A stretch of DNA of 64,000 nt, from the NCBI GenBank assembly GCA_018894105.1, contig CM032118.1, positions 35,630,690 through 35,694,689 of the forward strand. The letters run 5' to 3'. Shown here in pieces: positions 25,230 to 36,712 of the stretch (position 1 is its first letter; each line of letters begins with the position of its first letter). The translations under genes and the position numbers were made by a program. The notes below the pieces were generated by a model. It ran no database searches, was not told the origin of the DNA, and saw nothing but the letters and a program-made list of their open reading frames with translations. The DNA is from Jacaranda mimosifolia. Lineage: Eukaryota; Streptophyta; Magnoliopsida; Lamiales; Bignoniaceae.

Positions 25230-26878
25230 TGATGAGAGTATAACTATTTTTGAGTAAATTGGGCCAATATCCGATCTAGTCGACTAGGTGGGAGGTCGAT
25301 CTGGACATTTGGAGATTCAACTAGGTCGAGTCCTGCAACCAACAACACACGTCAGGCTAGCTGAGGTATCCTCAGTAAGGCACTTCAACGCTCAAGTCAA
25401 TATATTATCGACTAGAATTGGAGTAGCAGAGTGAGGGCTAATGAGTGATGAATGACATATCTTGCTGAAAGATGGCAATGGGATATTTATAGCCTTCCCA
25501 TAGTGTAGACCTGGCAAAATTCAACTCATACTCGTGGGTACCAACGGGTACCCAAAAAAATACGGGTAATAGGCCTTGTTTCTCTTACCCAAAAAATTGC
25601 GGGTAATTTTACCCGTACCCAATTTACCCGCCATCTTTTGGCGTAACCCGCGGGTACCCGTGGGTAACCCATAAATATGTTATTTATTTATATATATATT
25701 ATATTATATATACATATAAATATACTATATATTTATATATATATTTACATATAAATATTTTTAATCTAAATATTAATTTTTGATTTCATAAATTAAAAAT
25801 CTATAGCAAATTAAATTAAATTATATTCTAAAACAACTTGTTGTGCATATTCCTATGGATCTAACATCTTGTTCTACAAGAACAACAATGTTTGATTGAT
25901 ATTTAAATTTTCAATTCAAAATTTTTTTGGCATGTAATGGAATTTAAGTTTGAACTTTTGAATATGATGTACTTTAAATTTGGTATATTTTGAATACTTA
26001 AGATATAACTTTTAAACTACAATATTATTAATATGCTTTAGGTATTTGTTTAATTTAATATTTGAAATTTGTAATCTTTTTTTTTTCTAGTTTTATCTAG
26101 TTAATATTTGAGTAACATCATATTTACCTTTAAATAATTAAAAAATAAAAAATAAAAAATAAAATCACAGGTACCCGCGGGTTACCCGTTACCCATCCTC
26201 ATGGGTAACAGGTCTCCTACCTCGTACCCAATAAAAAATGGGTAAATTTACCCAACCCGTTGGTACCCATCATTGAGTTACTCATGGATACTCAATTGTT
26301 AGGTCTACTAGTGTGGTTGATATGTCCATAATGTCCCTATTGCACAGAAAGGGCCTTTGTCCTTGCTTGAGGACCCTTAAGTCTTTTCCAACTTGCGTAC
26401 TATTCCAGGTGGTGCTATCTCTAGCTCCTAAGGAAAGGATGGTACACAGGAGGGGCGCACTAGCCTGGCGCGGTAGAAAAGATGTACTGATGGTGGCATA
26501 CGTCATTAATGCGGAAGCATGTTGCCTGTCGGAGCATTTAATGCGGTAACGAGGCTGTTGTGCCTGTTTGACCTCCCTGGTCGAGATAAATACTTGCTTG
26601 TGAAATGTTTCCACAGGCCCTAGTCAAGACAGTGGCAATTTGTTGGCTCTTGAACACCTTCTTGATTGGGCACTGGATGAGTATCTCGACTATCGTCGAC
26701 CATATCCTCGCCAACTAAGCTAGTCGCTAGCGATCAATCTGGAGAAATGAGCCCAACAAAGGTCGGGTTCAGTTGATAAATAACCAAGTTGGCCTGACAG
26801 ATAATTGAGTTGTCTCATATCATATTTTTTGCCTGGTCGAGAGTTATTGGGCTGGGCTTATTGGACTATCTCATATCA
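25230..26878 (-). repeat. Gypsy 5' LTR, interrupted
   Basis: Starts TGATGAGAGTATAACT and ends CTCATATCA. Without the insertion at 25506-26307 it is about 0.85 kb and aligns with 13865-15925. It carries the empty site for the hAT insertion seen in the other LTR, and the other LTR carries the empty site for the insertion seen here. Confidence 0.88.
25506..26307. mobile_element. hAT-type element inside the gypsy 5' LTR
   Basis: 802 bp, TAGACCTGGCAAAATTC at the left and CAATTGTTAGGTCTA at the right, a terminal inverted repeat. Subterminal regions are made of GGGTACCCGT-like words; the middle is AT-rich. The target duplication is blurred: CATAGTG at the left and CTAGTGTG at the right, against an uninterrupted TTTCTAGTGTGG in the other LTR near 14135. 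No coding capacity. Confidence 0.78.
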
Positions 26879-27240
26879 ATATAAATAAATACTTTGGGGT
26901 GGGTTTACTATAAGCTTGAACCCAACCCAACCCGCAGCCATTAGAGCATAAACCTGCCCCGAACCACTACGAAGTGAGTTTTCTACCCACCCCAATTGGA
27001 TTGGAGCGGGTACCTACAGATCGGATATGAATTGCTATCCCTAATAGAAAATAAGCTTTTATGTAGGCTTTCAGGCGAGACTAAGACTTTAGAATTTATT
27101 AAAAAGGCTAGGCCTAACCTTAAAAAAAAAGTCTATAACAAGTAATAAGTTAGGTTCAGACTTGTTATATATATTATAGGCTTAGCCTATTTAAGTTGAA
27201 GCCTAATCTAGCCTAGTCTATTTCCATAGCTAGCGCACAC

Positions 27241-28117
27241 TCAACACATAATTAAAGTCTATCTTCAATAACTTGCCCAGGTAGTAGATTAAATATAATA
27301 TACTTTGTCCTACTGCTATTTAATTAGCAAAAAAAGCGTTATGATTTCATACTTTTAATCGGACTATCATATTAAATATATACTTGTATCTATCACGTGA
27401 GACATGTATTTAGTCAATTTTGCATGGTAAAATACTCATTTTAAATTTTTTTAATTTTTTTTTACTCTTATTTTAAGTTAGTTAACCTGTTATTTTTAAG
27501 TTAATACGAATTCAACTTTTGTAATTGTTCACATAAAAAAAATATGAACATATAAAAATTTAAAATCCTCACATACAATTTAAAAAATAAATAATTGAAA
27601 AATGTATCAAAATAACTCAGGGAGTATTTGCTACAGTAAAAAATATCTCCCCTAAAATAGAAACAAGCATACCAAAAAAATAACTTTCACATTTTCAAAT
27701 AATGCATTCTCTAAAAATACATAATACAATCAAACAAAAAACATAACCAAACATTACCTCAATTTTTAGTAATTTTCTCCGTACTTTTAATGGGTGTCAA
27801 TTACACTATTCTATGTCTAAAATTGATTTTTGGAGCAGAATCACCGGCGCGAATAAGGCCTGGCTTTTCCAGTTTGGACCTCAATATATGGGCCTGAAAT
27901 TTTCTTCCCCAATATCTGGACAGTGGATTCCTTACAGTTAGACTTTAGACCCAATATCTGAAGACCATACTTATCCAGTTGAAATTAATATATATTTGTA
28001 TATATAATATATATTTATATTTATTTGTTTATTTTCGTGAAAATAAAAAAGAAAGAGAAAAGAAGAAGTTTTGAGCAATTAGGTCAGGTTTGAGGGGGAA
28101 ATCAATCAGCTTGAGCG
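27241..28117. other. Spacer and promoter region of the SCI1-like gene
   Basis: No coding sequence. AT-rich up to about 27780. TATATATTTGTATATATAAT-like sequence near 27990-28030 lies about 90-130 bp upstream of the ATG at 28118 and could contain the TATA element, but it is too repetitive to pick one site. Confidence 0.4.
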
Positions 28118-30912
28118 ATGGGCAAGTCCAAAGACGATTACAAGCTGAAGAGATCTTCTCCTTCCTCTCCACGAGGTGGAGGTGGGTTTTTATTTATCCG
28201 TTTGCTGGATTTATTATTTTCTTAACGGTGGGAATGTTTGGCAGATGAAGAGAGAATCAAAAGGCATAAAATTAAGGAAGATGACAAGAAACACAAGTCC
28301 AAGAAGAAGCACAAATCTCATAAAATTTCCAGGCACCATTCTGATAAAGGTATTTTCTTCCTACTCTACTGATTCTAAAGTCGAATTCACTTCCTGAGCC
28401 GTTGAAAAATTTCTGACTTTTTTGTTAATTTCTTTTTTTTTTTTTTAAATTGAGCTTATAGTTATTGGTCGGCTCCCTCTAAATTAGGTTAATCTGCATA
28501 GTTAATCCCACAGTAGTTTGAGGGTAAGTTTGGTTGGTGGGATTACATGGGATTAGAGAAAATAATCATTTTCAATCCAATATAAGATTTGTGGGATTGC
28601 ATACACATAGGCTTGGGATTTATCATTCGGTCCATATACATAAACTTAACATGTGGTATTATTAATCCCACCCTCACGCATGGGATAAATTATCCCACTT
28701 TCTCATGAGATAATTAATCATGAAATAAATTTAAAATCCAACCAAACTTGCCCTCAGAGTTTGATGGAAATTTCAGGGGAAATTTGGATTATATCCTAAA
28801 TGTAGATTTTGATTTAGGAGCATTAATGGAAATTTAAGGAAATGTTTGGATATTTTCAATGAAACTCTGGATATTTTTAAATAACACAGTTATACATGTT
28901 TTAAACTAAAATATTTATATGCATAAAGTATATGGTAAAGTTTTGTTAAATGGTATGATTTTAGGTTTATTATATGCATTTTAAAAATAATATCCATCAT
29001 AAAAATTTCATTAAAACAAAGCACATATATTACTGATAAAATCCATCGTCCAGAGCCAGATGGAGGTCCCATGAGGATGAAAGTTGCTACCAATCTCCTA
29101 ACTCTACTTTTATGTTCTGACCACAAATTATTAGTTGGCAGTTTGAAAATAAACAGAAACATTATGGGTATATACTTGTCATGGCATATATTACTTAGCA
29201 GCATATATGAGATGAGTAGTACTAAAAACTAAAAATTTCCGGGCAAGTATATGCATTATGGTTGACCTAGCACTGGATTCAATATGGACATGCATTAGTA
29301 TTTGAATTTGGATTTAAAACTAATTAAGCTATATTCTATGCCAATAATTATTGATTCATATTATTAGAAATATCGGAAAAGAACACCTGGTGGGATATCA
29401 TTTCCAATTTTGTTCAATTAATAAAAATGATTTAATCTCATAGTATTTATTATTTATTAGAAAAACTTTAAATAAAATAAGCATTTATTCAAAACAACCT
29501 CATTTCCTATTGAAGTTCTAATGTTGGTTCCTTATTACTCCTATCTCTCTTATAGGATGTCTTAGAAAAAGCTCTATTCTTTAAAAGTAGAAATATTTTG
29601 CAAAGCTATCTTCAAACTTAAATTATTCGTTGGCCCAGTGGCATGAGTCTCCCACGGGTCAGGAGTTCAAACCCAAAGGGGCTCCTGCGTGTGTATTACA
29701 AATTGGATTAAAATAAATAAATAAATAAACTATTTGTAAATATATTCTTTGAAGAATCTATAATTTAAAAAATTCTTTTAGTTATTTTGTTATTTAGTGA
29801 TTGAAGGGATTATTTTGTTATTAATTTATTATCATGTTTTATGTTACTTAAATATAAATATTTTAATAATAGTAAAATATTGAAAACTTTCAACGATATT
29901 CTGAAACTTATTTTGACATTCTGCAAATTGAACTGAAAATTATGTTATGATTCGAATACTCAGGAAACCCTTAAATTGGTTGAGACAAATTTGGAATTTC
30001 AACCGAAATTTATTTCCATGACTATATGACTGTGTTGATTTTCTTCTCTAAATTCTCTCATGTATGCTCGGGAAAATAACTTTTTTGTTTTGCTCCACAA
30101 ATTTTGTCTTTTATAATTTTACCTGGACTTATGTTTTCATTTAGGACATTCTGCTCTGAATTGAATTATTATCCAATTTACATTACTGATTGTGACGCAT
30201 CTTGATGTTTTGAGGAAATTAACTGATTAATATTACTTCAGATAGGAAGTCTGGTGGGAAACGTAAGGACAAAGGCCACAAGCATGATAAATCTTTGGTG
30301 AGTTTCTTGCTATAATCTATAGACTTAGCAAAGTTTTAGTTGCATTCTGATCATTTTCCAAGCTGTGAACTTAATTGTTTTTAAAGCGCTCGCATTACCT
30401 CTCTTGGTTTCACTCTCTCTTGACGTGAAAAGTTCATATCGGGTAATGATGGTTCAGTCCGAAGCATATGCCCTTTTCTCATTTTAGTTAAGTTCAGTAT
30501 ATTGCTTTGCCATATTTCTCCCCTTTTAACTGTACTGCTTGTTCAAAGTTTACTATATATTATGCCCTGATTATGTCTTAGTAGTTCATGCATTGATGAG
30601 AAAGTCATATTTTGTAAAGAATATCTGAAATGGTATTACATTGTCCTCATTATTCTCTCTTTGACCACCTTCCTGCAGAAACTCAAGTTCCACGAATTGT
30701 CCAATGATGACTACTTCTCAAAGAACAACGAATTTGCTATGTGGCTTAAAAAAGAGAGAAACATATTTTTCTCAGATCTATCTTCTGATTCTGCACGGAG
30801 CCTATTTTCAGAATTTGTGGCAGAATGGAATAACCAAGAGCTTGAATCCCAATATTATGAGGGCATTGCAACTGGACCTCGTTCATCACATAAGTGGAAC
30901 ATCAAACAGTAG
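28118..30912 (+). CDS. SCI1: SCI1-like nuclear protein (style cell-cycle inhibitor 1 family)
   Basis: Four exons: 28118-28181, 28245-28349, 30242-30297 and 30679-30912, all with GT-AG borders, joining in frame to a 152-residue protein ending at TAG. The N-terminal half is very basic, starting MGKSKDDYKLKRSS and containing clusters such as KKHKSKKKHKSHK (about residues 37-49) and RKSGGKRKDKGHKHDK (about 58-73), which look like nuclear or nucleolar targeting signals. The C-terminal exon holds the conserved domain: NDDYFSKNNEFAMWLKKER, FFSDLSSDSARSLF, EFVAEWN, and the end YYEGIATGPRSSHKW. Tobacco SCI1, of almost the same length, is a nuclear protein that restrains cell division in stigma and style; this role is inferred here from family likeness. 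Intron 2 (1.9 kb) carries a MITE-like and a SINE-like insertion. No sign of damage. Confidence 0.85.
28519..28756. mobile_element. MITE-like element in SCI1 intron 2
   Basis: 238 bp with 19-bp terminal inverted repeats, TGAGGGTAAGTTTGGTTGG at the left and the complement of TGAGGGCAAGTTTGGTTGG at the right (one mismatch). The interior contains GGGATTA and TAATCCC words that can also pair. The target duplication is unclear, so PIF/Harbinger (3 bp) or another superfamily cannot be decided. Confidence 0.65.
29626..29729 (+). repeat. SINE-like repeat in SCI1 intron 2
   Basis: tRNA-like pol III signals: A-box-like TGGCCCAGTGG (29631-29641) and B-box-like GGAGTTCAAACCC (29662-29674), followed by a short body and an (AAAT)n tail to about 29729. 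The tail and box spacing suggest a short tRNA-derived SINE in the same sense as the host gene. The start resembles 53811-53870. Confidence 0.55.
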
Positions 30913-31762
30913 CTTGACTTAATCCTCAGTTGTATGTACTCATGTTTTGTTCAGTTTCTCTTATATCTAACGGACAAATATAGTGGTCCCTACCAATGCG
31001 GTAGTTGTTGAATATGTACCCTTGAACAGTTGAATTTTCTAGTCTTCATTAATAAGCAAGAAAAAGAAATTGATTTGTGGACACAAATGGATATGGACTA
31101 TGGATGGGCTGGCACGTTGAAATGGTAAACCTTGTTATTGCTGTGGGAGTAATTTTCTGCCGCTCGTGGCCCAGTAACTATGTATGACTGCTTGTTCAAT
31201 CATCTTCGGAGGTAACATGTAGAACCAGCTACAGTGCTTAACGTGAATCTTCATGCCAAACATATGTTTGATCGCTTTTTGGTATCCATGCTCCGCTCCT
31301 ATGAGTCCTTTTGTAGAATGACTGAGTTTTCTACCTGCCAAGATTCTACATGTTATGTTCAGTCTCATCTTTGTACATTATATAATGTGAGCGACCATGA
31401 TTGATTATGATTATTCCATCTACATGTAAATTTCTTGCTGAATAATTGAAAGATTTCTCAAAAATCCAATTGCTGCCCCGCTGGAAAATGAAGATATTTA
31501 CAGGTTTTATAAACTTAAAATATATTTCAATAGATTATAAATGTAATATGTGTACAACAGCTTGTGAATGTAATCTTTTCATGTTATTACAACATATTTC
31601 CCCTCCATTGGCTGAGTTCTTACTTATAGGAATAAAATAATTAATGATGGGGAACTTCATTATGAAAAAGGGACAGAAAATATGATTGAGATTGTCACAA
31701 TATAGCAGGTTACATTAACTAAATGTTGATTCTTGTAATCTGACTTCATATTTGATCTCTTG
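30913..31762. other. Intergenic region between SCI1-like and ESF1-like genes
   Basis: Contains the 3' untranslated region of the SCI1-like gene and then AT-rich spacer. I see no further gene. Confidence 0.5.
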
Positions 31763-31771
31763 TATATATAA
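31763..31771 (+). promoter_or_regulatory. TATA box of the secreted cysteine-rich peptide gene
   Basis: TATATATAA, 74 bp upstream of the first base after the box to the ATG at 31845, a normal plant distance for a short 5' untranslated region. Confidence 0.55.
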
Positions 31772-31844
31772 CAAGGGCTCAAAGGGTTTCGTTTTTATTT
31801 TTCACTTAAAATTAAACAATAAAATTGATCTTTATTCTCAGCAG

Positions 31845-32199
31845 ATGGCAATAAGGCCTCTCATTTTCTTCTTCTTTACTCTTGTCACAATTTACTCTGC
31901 CCATGTTTGTGAGTACAGCACTCATTCTACTCCAGTTCCAATGTTGTCTTTTTATGGTATGAATTATTTAACTCTTAGTTGAATGATGTTGTTGGGCAGG
32001 GGGAGACGATGGATGTGTGCTTAGCGCATGCGGGTATAGGCTGAAAGATCCATGCTGGTGCTGTTATTCGGCAGAGGTGGAGCCTCCGCTCCACCCGGAA
32101 GACATATGCTTTCCAACCCATGAAGCCTGTGAAGCCTATCCGTGTCCTCCCCTGCCTCCCTCTGCTGCTAATCCCAACTCTTCCAATTTCTTAGCCTAA
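31845..32199 (+). CDS. Small secreted cysteine-rich peptide, ESF1/MEG-like
   Basis: Two exons, 31845-31908 and 32000-32199, with a GT-AG intron (donor GTGAGT, acceptor GGCAG). The joined product is 87 residues. Residues 1-20 form a signal peptide: basic R4, then PLIFFFFTLVTIYSA. The mature part has eight cysteines, C27, C32, C40, C42, C43, C58, C65 and C70, i.e. C-x4-C-x7-C-x-CC-x14-C-x6-C-x4-C, and a proline-rich tail. The CxCC core and the spaced final three cysteines resemble the embryo surrounding factor 1 / maternally expressed gene peptides, which act outside cells around the seed embryo and endosperm. The family call is by cysteine pattern only; another secreted cysteine-rich family is possible. 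TATA box and AATAAA signal (32236) frame it as a real gene. Confidence 0.65.
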
Positions 32200-32235
32200 G
32201 GGTTAATGGATATAAATTCTTCTTATAGTGGAGGA

Positions 32236-32241
32236 AATAAA
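32236..32241 (+). other. Polyadenylation signal AATAAA
   Basis: Canonical AATAAA 37 bp after the stop codon of the cysteine-rich peptide gene. Confidence 0.5.
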
Positions 32242-32367
32242 TATAAAGTTATAATCGCAAGTGTTTTTCATTTTTAGGAATCAATCTGACTGCTTGATTA
32301 AAAGTAATAGATCTAGAGAGAGAGAGGAGTTTTTGTTATTTCTCTTGTCCTAAAGAGGAAAAGGATG

Positions 32368-35300
32368 GTCCAAATTAGGGGGGCGTGTTTGGTTGGATTC
32401 CAAAAATCATGTCGAACCAAGTCGAACCGAAAATATGGTTCGATGTAGTTCGAGGGTATAAATTCAAATCGTAACCACTTAAGAAAAAAAGGACCGCAAC
32501 ATTTAAAACTGGTTATTACAATTTAGTTAACCGATTAACTTTTTTTTTAAATAATTAAAATTTCATCAATAAAAATATTACTTTTGACTTGATTTGGTTT
32601 GATTCAATTTTATTGAACCAAATCATTAAAAAAAAGTTCAATTTCAATGGACACATATTCATCAATTTGATAATTTCTCATCACAAAATCTACGATATAA
32701 AGGCAAATATAACTTCAAAATTAACATTGTAATATATATATATATATATATATAATATTTTCATCTCACATCAAAATTAACTTTAAAATTAAAAATACAT
32801 CAAGCAAGCAACATCTTCATCTCATATCATATTTACTAAATCACTATAAATAATATAACTTCAAAATTAAGAACACACCAAGCAATTAAGGTGAAGACAC
32901 AAATCAAGCTAAGTCCAAAATTAAAATACTTCTAATCAAACTAACATTTATCCAAATTTCATTAGCAATTAATATAAAAATATAAGTTTTTCTCCAAAAA
33001 AGATGTAAATTTGTAGCACCCCACTCAAGATAATCCCTAAGCTGAGATGTTACTTGTTTAGACTTAAATCTTAACTTATAAATAATCAATAGGCCCATCA
33101 GAAACATTTCGAAACTTATCAGAGGCAGCAGCAGACTTTAACTTAATGAAACTTCCATAAAAGTACTACATACATACCATTACTAATCCCATAATATGCA
33201 TCATATTATACATACTGCAGATCTAAATTCAACCTGATATATTACAGTATCTCTAAGTTAAAGCTTAACATTCAAGTGAACCCATAAGCATTTACAAACA
33301 TCTATTATGTTACAAAATGTATTCGCCGAGCCAAACTGGAGTCTAAATCCATCACCTAATCTCTGTCTGGGAAAAAAAACATGAATAATACAAGAGGTAA
33401 GTCCAAAGGACTTACTGAGGGATAATTTTCACAACATACAGTAGGGACCGATAGAGAAAGAATCAACTCACATATCATAATTTAATAATCAAAACAAGAC
33501 CATATCAGATAAAACTAATAGTTTTAGCAAATAGAAATCTCTCCTTTCTTATTGCTCCATGAATAGTTTATGAACAATCGGATACAGTCAAAATAAAACA
33601 ATCCCAAGTAACATATGCCGTCCAATGAATTCAGAACAAAACAGACATCAGATTTTTCTTATACCAGTCAGACAACCAGTCAGTCAAATAGTAATTCAGT
33701 GAATCAGTCAGTCAATCAATTAGTCGGTCAATCAATCAATCAGTCGGTCGGTCAGTTTGTCAGACATATCAACACGTCTTGAGCATAATAGCTGGGAACA
33801 ACTTAACGGCACATCACGAGCTCAACAACTAGGATCAACTTATCAGAACATCTCGAGCTCAACAGCAAGGATCAACTTATCAGCATGTTTCGAGCTCAAT
33901 AGTTGGGATTAACTTATTCCAGTCAATCAATCAGTCTTACCAAAGCATGACAGCTTGGTACACGGCAAATGCTCATATGGTCCGTATGGAGCATTACTGA
34001 TACCTAAGTGGCTTGCTTAGCGTATTGCAAATACCTAAGCGAGCTTCTTGGCATGTCCCAATTATCTAAGCATTCCGCTAGGATTGGCACTCGGCCCAAC
34101 AAATCTCCGTACATATAACCAATATCCATTAACAGCCTGCTGACAAGGCAAAATAATAATAGTTAACAAATTCGAACAAGCCAACATGGCCACATAATGA
34201 TGTATAGATAAACAAGTGTGCCAGCAAGGCAACATATAACAATTCAGAACGGTGACAGGACAACAACAGGTAACAGAATAGGAACAAGTACAGTAATAGA
34301 TAACAACAGGAAGTTCAGGGCGCCAGAACTAAAAAAACACTCTTATCAAAGCAAAATCAAGAAATAACCCTCACAGGGGTATACGCATCAATTAACAGAT
34401 AATGAACGAGATCTCAAGAAATTACATATTTCAATAACCAAGAGTAGGTATAGTACAGGAACACGTTTAACCCTCTTAGGGGTTTTTCTATAAGAATATA
34501 TAGGAGTAAACAATGCTAGAATGGCAGACCCTCATAGGGTTTTCGAAATGGATAACAGACATGTTTAATCAATACAAGTACCAAAGTGGTAGACCCTCAT
34601 AGGGCATACAAACAAATAATGGATAGTTGTATACAAGACAAGTACCAGGTTGGTAGATGCTCACCTTAAAAGTTCAGAAAAACAATCACAGCCTACTGGT
34701 TCGCAGGACCCAGCTCCTCGCACCTAATCCAAAAGGATAGGTTCACAATCAAAATCCTCTTTTATTTCTAATAATCCTTAATAATTACAATCATACGAAT
34801 AATAGCCTAAAATCGATAATTACTCAATTACTACGGTAATTTTAGGATTCGTTCGGCATTAACGATACAGAATGTGCCAATTATGTCGTTATTACGAAAA
34901 TATTTATGGGGTTCATATTGGTTCCGGTAAAAGATATAATCAAGTCCTTAATTACATAATTAACCTCGTAGTTACACCAAGTCAATATCAACAGCCCATT
35001 TATCTTAAATGACCCAATTTGTCACCTAAGTCCCAAATCCATAAAATTAGGGTTTAAATCTTCCAATTAACTCAATTAACCCATAATTATCACATGATAA
35101 TACAACTCCGGGACCACTAGATATAAAATAGTCCATGCATGGTCCATCCTAATTCCCATATCGAAGTCTTACATCAATTCATCAACAATACACAAGATTT
35201 AGAAGAAATGACGGTACAAGGTATCAATTCCAATTCCAAGTCTTTACCCAAGATTTGATTAACAAAGCCCCAAAACCATGAACCAATGCCACGTACACAA

Positions 35301-36395
35301 TTGCCGCAACAAACAAAAAAGACTGTCTCATTACTGCCGACCACCGTTTGACGCCGTGTGCTTCCGCCGGAATGGACCAACACCACCACCAAAAGATGCC
35401 TTTTAGCTCACCCAACCAAACCCCCAATTCAATTTTTCCAATCACAGTCGAATCGAGGTTCAATTTCAGCTTCAAGCCCACTGCGCCACCATTCGCTGCC
35501 AAGTTGTTTTCTTCCAATTTTATCGCCGCTACCAAGCCAAACTTCAATCCAAAATGTCGTGATGTTCCTTAAGCTGAGCACTACCAGGACTCAGCTTTCG
35601 CCACCAGTGAAGTGGCGCTACCACCTCCGCAATGGCCATAGCTTTGAACTCAAACTCCGGCCGCTACACCGATGGGTTTTGCAAGAAAGTGGTATGATTG
35701 TGTTCTTGTTCAGAGAAAAAGAGATTAGTACCAAATTTGCTGGGGTTCAGGTTGTTGGAGAGAGGGGTCACGATGGTGCATGGGGTGAAAATGAAAAATA
35801 AAAGGGGTTGAACTACTATATATATGAATTTTTAAAAATTCAATTTTTTACCCCTAAATCTTTCTTCTAACTTATAGTTAAACCCTCCACCTCTTGCCAA
35901 CTCTTCAATTCAGTCCTCCAAAAGTTTGAGTGCCTAACATTAATCTATTTGACCCAAAATATTCTTGTTTTTGCCCACAAAGCTTTCAAAATGATGTACA
36001 CTCAAATTTCTTCAAATTACAAATTGACCCCAAAACTTCCAACTTCATGCAATTAAGTCATTTTTATTAATTTTTCAGGCCCTAAAATCCGACCAATTGA
36101 TATCTTGATTTGTAAATCCTTTTTTTCTCAAATACTCAATTTTAGGGGTGTTACAAAACCCCTTATATCGAAAGTTGGACAATGAACTAAATTTTTTAAA
36201 TTTTATTTTTAAATTAAACTGGTCCAGTTTGGTTAATTTTGGTTAACCGAATTGCACATAGTAAGTAACCAACTGAATTGTTTTTTGCTAAAAGAATCGC
36301 ATTGTTAAGGAACAGGTTTAGATGGTTCGATCTTTTTTTTGTTTGGTTTAGTTCGATTCGATGATTCGATTTTTTTGCCCACCCCTAGTCCAAAT
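32368..36395. mobile_element. hAT-type element split by a solo-LTR-like repeat
   Basis: Starts at 32376 with TAGGGGGGCGTG and ends at 36387 with TTTGCCCACCCCTA. A perfect 8-bp duplication GTCCAAAT flanks it (32368-32375 and 36388-36395). Own sequence is 32376-33011 plus 36156-36387, about 0.87 kb, with GGTTCGATTCG-like words near both ends. The insert 33012-36155 is described separately. No coding capacity. Confidence 0.87.
33012..36155. mobile_element. Solo-LTR-like repeat, copy 1
   Basis: 3.1 kb, starts TGTAGCACCCCACTC and ends TTAGGGGTGTTACA, i.e. TG...CA with short inverted ends. Flanks are AAATT and AAACC. It aligns with 48490-51417 at the start, at the phrase AAGGACTTA(C/G)TGAGGGATAA, and over the last 1 kb. 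These ends and the length fit the long LTRs of plant Tekay/Del-type chromoviruses; no internal region or second LTR is present, hence solo LTR. CAGTCAGTCAATCAAT-type tandem words occupy about 33660-33760, and repeats built on GAGCTCAACAG...GGATCAACTTATCAG occupy about 33780-33930. Short open frames near 35.2-35.8 kb lie inside the LTR and are not genes. Confidence 0.65.
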
Positions 36396-36712
36396 ATTAC
36401 TAAGTTTTCATTTCCTCTCTCTTTATGAAGGATATACACATATCCTACTAGCTTATCAAAGAAAAAAGAAAAATACAAGATAGATAAATAAGGGAAAATA
36501 ATTTAATCAACCATTTTATGCGGACTTTCGCACAAGAGGTGGAGGATTGGCGCATATAAGGGCCATGTGAATATATATATATATATATATTTCCTTCTCT
36601 TGGTTAATTACAAAAACTTTTCTAAAGGTTGAGGTAATAACAGAAGTTTTCCCTGTGGTTTATGAAACTACAATTAACTCCTTTACAAACCAAACATTTT
36701 TAAACCCTAGTG
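36396..36712. other. Spacer with MITE-like words
   Basis: Contains an (AT)n run near 36568-36590 and sequence about 36600-36690 (AATTACAAAAAC...GGTTGAGGTAATAACAG) resembling a dispersed repeat also seen near 53080-53210 and 53640-53740. No gene. Confidence 0.4.

Larger units (their letters stand above)
13865..26878 (-). mobile_element. Tat-type Ty3/gypsy retrotransposon, degenerate
   Basis: A 13-kb element on the - strand: gag, protease, reverse transcriptase, RNase H, a second RNase H, then integrase. On the + strand, between integrase and the left (3') LTR, it carries an antisense extra gene and a short tandem array. Flanks are ATATG and ATATA, a 4 of 5 match. Two RNase H domains and extra ORFs are known marks of the Tat lineage. 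All frames are broken, and the LTRs differ at about 10 percent of the first 110 aligned bases by eye. It is closely related to the element at 54675-64000. Confidence 0.9.
13235..27051. mobile_element. hAT-type element carrying the gypsy insertion
   Basis: Starts at 13243 with TAGGGATGGCAACGGGG and ends at 27043 with AATTGCTATCCCTA, a clear inverted repeat. It is flanked by GTAGAAAA (13235-13242) and ATAGAAAA (27044-27051), an 8-bp duplication with one mismatch, as expected for hAT. Own sequence is 13243-13864 plus 26879-27043, about 0.78 kb, rich in GGGGTGGGTT and AACCCACCC words near the ends. A 13-kb gypsy element sits inside it. Confidence 0.82.
12799..27240. mobile_element. Outermost hAT-type element of a four-level nest
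   Basis: Starts at 12807 with TAGAGATGGGAATAGGCC and ends at 27232; read inward from the right it starts TAGCTATGGAAATAGAC. Own sequence is about 12807-13242 plus 27052-27232, roughly 0.62 kb, full of AGGCTTAGGCCTA-like words on both sides. The 8 bp outside are GTGTACAA and GCGCACAC, only 5 of 8 matching, compatible with a decayed duplication. It was split by the element at 13243-27043. It has no coding capacity. Confidence 0.65.

Noticed and set aside
31135..31368. 77-residue open frame on the - strand between the two intact genes
   Set aside because: No motif, no promoter or intron evidence, and it overlaps the 3' untranslated region of the SCI1-like gene.
35174..35801. Open frames of 72-147 residues on both strands
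   Set aside because: They lie within the solo-LTR-like repeat. The related copy at 50.5-51.1 kb aligns at DNA level but does not keep the frames.
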